The position numbers and the translations under genes were made by a program. A stretch of 18,697 nt of DNA from Armatimonadetes bacterium UBA1398 (lineage in GTDB: Bacteria; Armatimonadota; Zipacnadia; UBA1398): NCBI GenBank assembly GCA_002305165.1, contig DBQI01000042.1:2451-21147 (forward strand). The letters run 5' to 3'. Position 1 is the stretch's first letter. Each line of letters opens with the position of its first letter. The notes under the pieces were generated by a model. It was given only the letters and a program-made list of their open reading frames with translations, did no database searches and was not told where the DNA came from. Shown here piece after piece: positions 13,118 through 18,697 of this stretch.

Positions 13118-14896
13118 GTGAAGGTGGTGCTAGAGATGGTCGTACTCGGAGCGGTCGCGCTCATGGGCGCCATGGGGGCGTGGTCGGACGAGGGCGCCGT
13201 GGATCTCGGCTCCGCTCAGGTCGAGCTGCGCCACGGCGCAACGGCTCAGGAGGGCCGGTTGGTCGCCACCACGCCAGCGGCCATGGGCTACTACGAGCTG
13301 CTCCACACCACGGAGGCCTTGACGCTGGAGCCCGGAGCGCGGTTCCGTGTCACCTTCCGTTACCGACTCGAGGCCGCGGCGGACGGTGTCGAGCCCTATA
13401 TGCTCTTCCGCGCTCGAGCTGCCGTCGGAACCTTCGACACACCGATCACCTACATCGATCCCCATGGCGAGGTCGCCGAGTACACCGCCGAACTCCCGCT
13501 GAGGGATGACATGTACCTCATCCTTGGGGTGCACGGAGGCGGCAGCTTCGAGGTGTGGGACCTCGCGATCGATCCCCTGCCTGGCGGGCTTCGCCGTGTC
13601 CATCCCGAGGAGGACACCTCGCCTGTGACGAACCCCGGCAAGGGCTGGGCGATCCACTTCTACGACAATGGGGTGCCGAGCTACGGCCAGCGGATCAACA
13701 TCGAGCGGCCCTTCGAGTTCCCCGGGGCCGGCATGGCGTACTTTCGGCTGGCGTGGGCCTATCTCGAACCCGAGGAAGGGGTCTACGACTGGAGCCTGAT
13801 CGATCCCTGGTTCGACTACTTCGTTAGCCAGGGGCTCCAGGTCGGGTTCCGCATCACCTGCGCCGAGACCCACGACCTGGCCTACGCCACCCCCGAGTGG
13901 GTGCGCGAGGCCGGGGCCGTCTTCTACCAGATCCGCGAGGTGGAGGAGCCACACTTCGAGCCGGACTACGGCGACCCCATCTTCCTGGAGAAGCTCGATG
14001 GCTTCCTGGCGGCCTTCGCGCGGAAGTACGACGGGGATCCGAACGTCGCCTGGATCGATGTGGGCACCATCGGGGTGTGGGGCGAGGGGCACCCGGGTTA
14101 CAGCGCTCAGGGACCCGTGTCGCAGGAGGTCTACCAGCGCCACATCGATCTGCACCACAAGCACTTCCGCGAGACCCGGCTCATCGCGAACGACGATTTC
14201 GGTGAGCCAGTGGCACTCTATGCTCGAGGTCTCGGCGAGGGACTGCGGGACGACTCGGTTTGCGTCTACGAGGACCCCTACTACCGGAGCACCCATCTCA
14301 TGGAGCGGTTCTGGCGGCACGCGCCCACAGTGATCGAGACCGGCCACTGGGAGTGGGCCCTTCACGAGGGCACGTGGGATGCCGACGCCGTGCGCCAGTG
14401 TGTGGAGGACTACCATGCCAGTTGGGTCTCCGTGCACGCATTCCCCGATGACTTCCTCGCGGCCGAGGAGGACCTGGTCCGCGACTTGGCGGGCCGTATG
14501 GGATACTGGCTCTTCCTCACCGAGGCGGTCATCCCGCGCGCCCTACGTCCTGGCGATGGGTTTGCACTCCGGCTGCGGTGGGAGAATCGGGGCGTGGCGC
14601 CCCTCTACCGGAACTACGCCGTAGCCTTCGCGCTGCTCGACGAGGCCGGCGACCCCGTGTGGTCCGCCGGGGACGACCGCTGCGATCTCCGTCAGATCGG
14701 ACCCGGCGAGGGATTGGAAACGGTGCACTCCTATCGGTTGCCAGAGTACCTGGCGCCGGGCTCCTACAGGCTCTGCGTCGCCCTATCACCCTCGGTGGAG
14801 CCCATCGCTCCGGCCATCGCCCTGCCGCTCGCCGGTCGCACGGACGGCCGTTGGCACCCTCTGGGGGAGCTGACCCTCGTGGCCAACAGGGAGTAA
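13118..14896 (+). CDS. Secreted DUF4832-like protein with glycosidase-type barrel
   Basis: Taken from GTG 13118 the product has 592 residues. The N-terminus KVVLEMVVLGAVALMGAMG (2-20) is a plausible Sec signal; GTG 13028 upstream adds an Arg-rich stretch and ATG 13136 is also possible, so the start is uncertain. Residues about 25-155 look like a beta-sandwich, possibly carbohydrate-binding. From 171 (TNPGKGW) a barrel follows with FRLAWAYLEPEEGVYDWS (209-226), a pattern shared by DUF4832 proteins and GH42-like glycosidases, then GFRITC and IDVGTIGVWGEGH. Residues about 490-592 form a second beta-sandwich. A role in extracytoplasmic polysaccharide handling is inferred; substrate and catalytic residues are not known. 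About 187 bases separate it from the URO-D-like gene, so co-transcription is uncertain. Confidence 0.8.
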   Translation: MKVVLEMVVLGAVALMGAMGAWSDEGAVDLGSAQVELRHGATAQEGRLVATTPAAMGYYELLHTTEALTLEPGARFRVTFRYRLEAAADGVEPYMLFRARAAVGTFDTPITYIDPHGEVAEYTAELPLRDDMYLILGVHGGGSFEVWDLAIDPLPGGLRRVHPEEDTSPVTNPGKGWAIHFYDNGVPSYGQRINIERPFEFPGAGMAYFRLAWAYLEPEEGVYDWSLIDPWFDYFVSQGLQVGFRITCAETHDLAYATPEWVREAGAVFYQIREVEEPHFEPDYGDPIFLEKLDGFLAAFARKYDGDPNVAWIDVGTIGVWGEGHPGYSAQGPVSQEVYQRHIDLHHKHFRETRLIANDDFGEPVALYARGLGEGLRDDSVCVYEDPYYRSTHLMERFWRHAPTVIETGHWEWALHEGTWDADAVRQCVEDYHASWVSVHAFPDDFLAAEEDLVRDLAGRMGYWLFLTEAVIPRALRPGDGFALRLRWENRGVAPLYRNYAVAFALLDEAGDPVWSAGDDRCDLRQIGPGEGLETVHSYRLPEYLAPGSYRLCVALSPSVEPIAPAIALPLAGRTDGRWHPLGELTLVANRE

Positions 14897-15027
14897 GGCC
14901 GAGGGCTGCGGAAAGGGATCGCAAAGCGGTCGACGCCTGTCTGCCGCCATAGGCCTCAGGGGCGGCGCTCCCGCCGGGTCTCGAACAAGACCGTTGGAGT
15001 CACCAGGCGTGACGTGTGGATGCGGCC
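14897..15027. other. Convergent gap between two secreted-protein genes
   Basis: The flanking genes run towards each other. A small inverted repeat, GGTCT and AGACC around a six-base loop (14977-14992), could help end transcription, but there is no T-run. I see nothing else here. Confidence 0.4.
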
Positions 15028-17589
15028 CTAACCCATCCTCGGCGCGACGCAGCGGAAGCCGATGGTGGAGCATCGGTCGAGGCTTGGCCACAGGAGCAGG
15101 AACTTCGCGTGGGTCTCGATGGGCTGCTGGCCGCCGGGGAAGTACCAGCCCGAGCCCTCGGCCCGGAATGCGCTCCCGCCCCGCACCATCACGAAGCGAT
15201 TCCAGCCGTCGTCCCGCTCACTCTCCGTCCACTCCCACACGCGGCCCCGCTCGAAGCTCTCCCCCAGGATCTCGGCCGCGTGGTGCCACTCCAACTCCGT
15301 AGGCAGTCGCATCCTGGCCCAGGCCGCGTAGGCGCGGGCGTCTGTCAGGTCCACGTAGACAACGGACTCGTCGAGCAGCCCCTCCGGGCAGCGCTCCCCG
15401 CCCCAGTGCCTGAGGAACCCCGCCCCAACCTTCGGCCGATAGCCCGTCGCATCGAGGAAGGCCTGGAACTCCGCGTTCGTCACGCAGCGGGGCATCGTCC
15501 ACAGGCTCTCCACCCGAGCCGTGAAGCGGTGCAGGATAGCGCCATCGAAGGGCGTGCCCGAGGTGTACTGAGACCACTGGGATAGGGGGACATCGGGGTC
15601 GGGGTAGCAGCCGCACTCGCGCCGCTGATGCTCGATCCGGAAGGCACGCTCAGTCCCCTCGACAGGCAGTAGCCCCGCCGCTTCGGCTCGTCGAGCATTC
15701 CAACCGAAGACGAGGGGCGGCGGCAGCGGCTCGGTAACCGGGCGCAGGCGCATCCACTCATCATCGGGTCCAGGCACGGGTCGCCCAGCCGCTGTAGACC
15801 GCTCCCGGACGAAGCGCAGGAGGTCCCCCGTCACGCGCTGAGGGGGCAAGGCGAGGATGGCGCCGAGGCGGTCGATGCTCGGAGCGAGGAGGGCACGGTC
15901 GCTCTCCATCTTCGGCGCCAGCTCTCGCCCGCTCCAAAGGTCGAAGAAGCGGTCGCCGCGCGGCTCTACGGCGAGCAACGGCTCGTCCAGGGGCTCCGGC
16001 GCGAGGTTCACGAGGGTCCAGAGCCGCACACCGTCGCGCTCCCACTCCGAGGCCTTCACCGATGGATGAGTGGGCTCGACGAGAGGCCGCCACGTACCCT
16101 CGCTGAAGTGTCCAGCGAACCTGCGGGCGATGGGGGCGGCGCGGCGGAGAAAGGCTCGATCCCCGGGGTACCAGGGGTTGGGAGAGCCGAACACGTTCTC
16201 CCAAACCATGATGCCGCTGCCGTTCAGCCACGCGGCCTGCAGCTCCTCAGTGTGCCGCTCGTTCCAACGGCGGATCTGGTGCTGCATGTGCCGCTGCTCG
16301 AGCCACTTCAGGCGAAGCACCCCGATCTCCGAGTAGCAGGGGAACCACTGGGCCCACGAACCGCTACAGCTCTGCATCTCCATAGCGGGGGGCTGGCCCT
16401 CCGGCTCGAAGGCGACGCCGGGCCGGACCGCGTCCGCCGCCTCGCGCAGCCCTGGGGACGTGGCGAGCATGGTATCCAGGAAGATGCCATCAGCCTCGAT
16501 GGCGCCCACCAGATCGGCCAGCGCCTGGGCATCTGACACGCTCTCTCGGTGGGTGCCCACATCCCACGGGTTATAGGGAATGAAGACCCGGACTCGGCGT
16601 GCGTGGAAGCGTTGGACAGCGGCTCGCAGGGCCTCCAGGCCGCCAGGCATCTCCCGGAAGAAGTCGAACTGGTTCCGTTCGTCGGTGCCGATACGGGGGT
16701 AGGCTTGCCAGAGGACGACGGAGTCGTACCCTCCGAACTCGCGCTCCGCGTCATCCAACAGCTCATCGACGCGGATCCGCCCCGTGCGGGGATCGACGAC
16801 GCGATGGTCGTAGAGGAAGAGGAAGCCACAGACGAAGTTGCTCGCCATCCATCGGAGGTCGCGGCGCCGGTAGAGGGAGTCGTCGAAACCGGGCGCGGGG
16901 AGGGGGGCGGCGAGCCACTCGCTCAGGGCGTCGGTAAGAGGCACGAACCAGCGTACGCGCCGGAGTTCGATGACGGCCGGCTCGGCGCGGTAGGTGCCGT
17001 CCATGCCGAGGATCGGCCGGGCCACGAGGGTCGTGTAGTCGAAGTCCGGCACCGTGGTCTCGATGCTGAGAGGGTGCCACTCGCCGTCGGTGGGGATCGC
17101 GCCTGTGGCGGCCACGCCGCTCCAACCCCGCCATGCGGCGGTCGGCACGGAGGCGCGGTCGATGAAGTCGAAGGCGAGGCAGAGCTCGTCCGCACCCTCG
17201 ATCCACCGGGCCTCCATCTCGACTCGAACGGCGCCCCCTGGGACCGGGTCGGCCGCCGCGACCCAGCCCATAGCGCCTCGGATCCAGGCGCGAACCCCGT
17301 CGTAGGAGACTGCCAGGTGCGCGCTCTCGGGGTCGTTGGACCGCTGACGGAAGGCATCACGCTCCGCCAGTAGAGCCGCGTACCACTCGTCCCACGTCTG
17401 ATCTTCGCTGGGTCCGGCGTAGTAGAAGCCGTTCGTCGTGAGCGCCTGGGCGCCGTCGGGCCTCCACTGGCAGCACGCATCGGGTTCGAGGCATGCCATG
17501 TGCCAGGGGATCTCCGCCGCCGGCTGGGCGAGGCAGCCTACGGCGAGGTGGGCTAGAGCCGCGAAGCTTCCAGCGATCGAGCATCTCAT
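15028..17589 (-). CDS. Large secreted protein: glycosidase-like barrel plus C-terminal SUMF1-like domain
   Basis: The 853-residue product starts with a signal sequence (1-24); LAVGC (15-19) is only a weak lipobox. Residues about 90-215 look like a beta-sandwich. About 250-500 is a TIM-barrel-like region with VVLWQAYPRIGTDERN (291-306), VRVFIPYNPWDVGTH (333-347) and ADGIFLDTM (366-374), where D372 is a candidate catalytic residue, and FEPEG (394-398). About 690-853 resembles the SUMF1/formylglycine-generating-enzyme fold: MPRCVTNAEFQAFLDATGY (699-717), DARAYAAWARMRLPTELEW (750-768), VRGGSAF and a final IGFRC. The paired active-site cysteines of true FGE are not visible where expected, so it is probably a binding or structural domain. 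ATG 17589 overlaps the aldolase stop (ATGA), so the two are made together. Enzyme activity is not established. Confidence 0.78.
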   Translation of the reverse strand: MRCSIAGSFAALAHLAVGCLAQPAAEIPWHMACLEPDACCQWRPDGAQALTTNGFYYAGPSEDQTWDEWYAALLAERDAFRQRSNDPESAHLAVSYDGVRAWIRGAMGWVAAADPVPGGAVRVEMEARWIEGADELCLAFDFIDRASVPTAAWRGWSGVAATGAIPTDGEWHPLSIETTVPDFDYTTLVARPILGMDGTYRAEPAVIELRRVRWFVPLTDALSEWLAAPLPAPGFDDSLYRRRDLRWMASNFVCGFLFLYDHRVVDPRTGRIRVDELLDDAEREFGGYDSVVLWQAYPRIGTDERNQFDFFREMPGGLEALRAAVQRFHARRVRVFIPYNPWDVGTHRESVSDAQALADLVGAIEADGIFLDTMLATSPGLREAADAVRPGVAFEPEGQPPAMEMQSCSGSWAQWFPCYSEIGVLRLKWLEQRHMQHQIRRWNERHTEELQAAWLNGSGIMVWENVFGSPNPWYPGDRAFLRRAAPIARRFAGHFSEGTWRPLVEPTHPSVKASEWERDGVRLWTLVNLAPEPLDEPLLAVEPRGDRFFDLWSGRELAPKMESDRALLAPSIDRLGAILALPPQRVTGDLLRFVRERSTAAGRPVPGPDDEWMRLRPVTEPLPPPLVFGWNARRAEAAGLLPVEGTERAFRIEHQRRECGCYPDPDVPLSQWSQYTSGTPFDGAILHRFTARVESLWTMPRCVTNAEFQAFLDATGYRPKVGAGFLRHWGGERCPEGLLDESVVYVDLTDARAYAAWARMRLPTELEWHHAAEILGESFERGRVWEWTESERDDGWNRFVMVRGGSAFRAEGSGWYFPGGQQPIETHAKFLLLWPSLDRCSTIGFRCVAPRMG

Positions 17590-18503
17590 GATGCCAGCCC
17601 CAGATCCTTCCGCACCCGGTCTGCTACCGCCAGCGCGGCCTCCAGCGTGCGCAGATCGGACGCTGACGGTACCTCCCGCTCAACGCGGCAGATGGGTTCC
17701 AGCCCCAGGCCGCGGAGGTGGATCTTCGCGGAGAGTGGGTAATGGTGGCCGATGGCCGGTTCGAGGGCGGTGATGATGTCCTGGACGGACTTAGCCAGAT
17801 CGGGCTCCTCGTCCCAGAAGGTACAGAGCCATCCGATGAGGTCGGGGTAGAAGCTGGCCGCGATCCCCGAGAAGCCGGCGCCACCCGCCCGCAGGGAGTG
17901 GAGGAGCGAGGAGGCATTGGCATTGTAGAAGCCGAGCGGCGTGCCCGCGACGGCGGCGGCCTTGGCGCCGATGAGCTCCAGGTCGCACGTGGTGTCCTTG
18001 TGGAAGAGGAAGCGGCCGGTCCGGGCGAGTTCACCGAGCGTGTCGGGTGGGATGGCACGGTTGTTGGACCCCGGACGCTCATAGAAGCCCAGGGGGATGG
18101 GGGCGGTGAGGTCCATGAGCTCCCCCAGCCGAGCCCTCCAGGTATCGTCCGACTCCTCGCCCACGGCGAGGTTGCCGGTGAGGATGACGGCGGCGCGGGC
18201 TCCGGCCTCGACCATGCGTCGGCAGTCGCCAGCCTGCAACGGGAGAGGGCCGCCAAAGGTGCCCGAGGCGACGACTGGGTGGGGGGCGGCGCGGGCGGCG
18301 ACGCGTTCGCAGAGGGCGAAGCGTTCATCGAGGGTGAGAGCATCGAGCTCGCTGGAGCCGCAGACGGCGAACAGCCCCTTCGCGCCGCGCTCCAGGTACC
18401 AGTCGACCAGCCGGTCGAGCCCCGCCCAGTCGATGCCGCCGGCGGCGGTGAAGGGCGTGATCATCGTTGGGTAGACGCCGTGGGCCAGCGCTCGACGGTC
18501 CAA
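17586..18503 (-). CDS. DHDPS/N-acetylneuraminate-lyase-family aldolase
   Basis: This family forms a Schiff base between an active-site lysine and a 2-oxo acid for aldol chemistry. The 305-residue protein has the normal length, the opening YPTMITPF (11-18), CGSSELDALT (48-57) in place of the usual GTTGE loop, Y141 in GFYERPG where the family has a YN-P motif, and K169 in FLFHKDTTCD as the Schiff-base lysine. Departures from the standard loops suggest a substrate other than the lysine pathway, for example a sugar acid. The start is TTG 18503, supported by GGAGGT nine bases upstream (plus strand 18513-18518); no better ATG is near. It overlaps the secreted barrel-SUMF1 gene by four bases, so sugar breakdown is a fitting role, but that is inferred. 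Confidence 0.85.
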   Translation of the reverse strand: MDRRALAHGVYPTMITPFTAAGGIDWAGLDRLVDWYLERGAKGLFAVCGSSELDALTLDERFALCERVAARAAPHPVVASGTFGGPLPLQAGDCRRMVEAGARAAVILTGNLAVGEESDDTWRARLGELMDLTAPIPLGFYERPGSNNRAIPPDTLGELARTGRFLFHKDTTCDLELIGAKAAAVAGTPLGFYNANASSLLHSLRAGGAGFSGIAASFYPDLIGWLCTFWDEEPDLAKSVQDIITALEPAIGHHYPLSAKIHLRGLGLEPICRVEREVPSASDLRTLEAALAVADRVRKDLGLAS

Positions 18504-18570
18504 TGTGTGGTTACCTCCGGGCGAGAGGTTTCCGCGGCGCGGACGCCATGCCCTGCCAGTGGTGCGGGTG

Positions 18571-18599
18571 TTGACCCGAGGGCTCGTGCTGACTATACT
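18571..18599 (+). promoter_or_regulatory. Sigma70-type promoter of the tRNA-Gln gene
   Basis: TTGACC at 18571-18576 and TATACT at 18594-18599 are separated by exactly 17 bases, which is near-consensus for housekeeping sigma. Transcription would begin about 7 bases downstream, a few bases before the mature tRNA. Confidence 0.88.
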
Positions 18600-18612
18600 G
18601 CGGAACTACGGT

Positions 18613-18686
18613 TGCGGGATCGTCTAATGGCAGGACGCTGGGTTCTGGCCCCAGTAGTCTAGGTTCGAATCCTAGTCCCGCAGCCA
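18613..18686 (+). tRNA. tRNA-Gln (anticodon CTG)
   Basis: The cloverleaf closes fully: acceptor arms TGCGGGA (18613-18619) and TCCCGCA (18676-18682), anticodon stem CTGGG/CCCAG around loop TTCTGGC with anticodon CTG (reads CAG), and T-arm CTAGG-TTCGAAT-CCTAG. Discriminator G at 18683 is followed by an encoded CCA (18684-18686). Confidence 0.97.
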
Positions 18687-18697
18687 ATGCATAAAAA

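Noticed and set aside
11521..13173. Long minus-strand open frame covering CRISPR repeats and the URO-D-like gene
   Set aside because: It runs through the repeats and then opposite a gene with clear family motifs, so it cannot be a real protein.
13130..14437. Minus-strand open frame opposite the DUF4832-like gene
   Set aside because: Shadow frame with biased composition; the plus-strand product has a signal peptide and family motifs.
17718..18662. Plus-strand open frame opposite the aldolase and running into the tRNA
   Set aside because: It overlaps the tRNA-Gln gene and its promoter and is antisense to an aldolase with the catalytic Tyr and Lys in place.

Overview
The window is about 18.7 kb of high-GC bacterial DNA with a defence half (1-11,640) and a carbohydrate/sulfatase-type metabolic half (11,845-18,503), ending in a tRNA-Gln gene. 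The mix of a URO-D-superfamily protein, a DUF4832-like secreted protein, a large secreted barrel-SUMF1 protein and a DHDPS-family aldolase resembles gene content common in Armatimonadota, Planctomycetota and related environmental lineages. That is a weak taxonomic guess; no marker gene here settles it.

Defence half. Nine genes lie head to tail on the minus strand: cmr1, cmr2 (cas10), cmr3, cmr4, cmr5, cmr6, a CARF-HD gene, cas6 and cas1. Most neighbours overlap by 4-23 bases, so this looks like one translationally coupled type III-B CRISPR operon read from about 10,641 down to 93. Cmr2 has an intact GGDD cyclase motif but no N-terminal HD nuclease domain. The operon carries a CARF protein (N-T-G-G-F-K motif) fused to a complete-looking HD phosphohydrolase domain. 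The simplest reading is a signalling-type III-B system: Cmr binds target RNA, Cmr4 cuts it, Cmr2 makes cyclic oligoadenylate, and the CARF-HD protein is the responder. No cas2 is present.

Right of the operon, on the plus strand, are a structured leader-like region (11,010-11,337) and a short array with three intact 36-bp repeats and a fourth that breaks off at the predicted Cas6 cut site. It is followed by a spacer-sized stretch and a 32-bp repeat of clearly different, type I-C-like sequence, so the array is chimeric. A 59-bp block of the leader recurs in inverted orientation at the left edge just past cas1, so the cassette is flanked by inverted copies. A second array is predicted just outside the window.

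Metabolic half. A URO-D-like gene and a secreted DUF4832-like protein lie on the plus strand. Facing them on the minus strand is an ATGA-coupled pair: a DHDPS/NAL-family aldolase followed by a large secreted protein with a glycosidase-like barrel and a C-terminal SUMF1-like domain. A strong sigma70-type promoter precedes the tRNA-Gln at the right edge.
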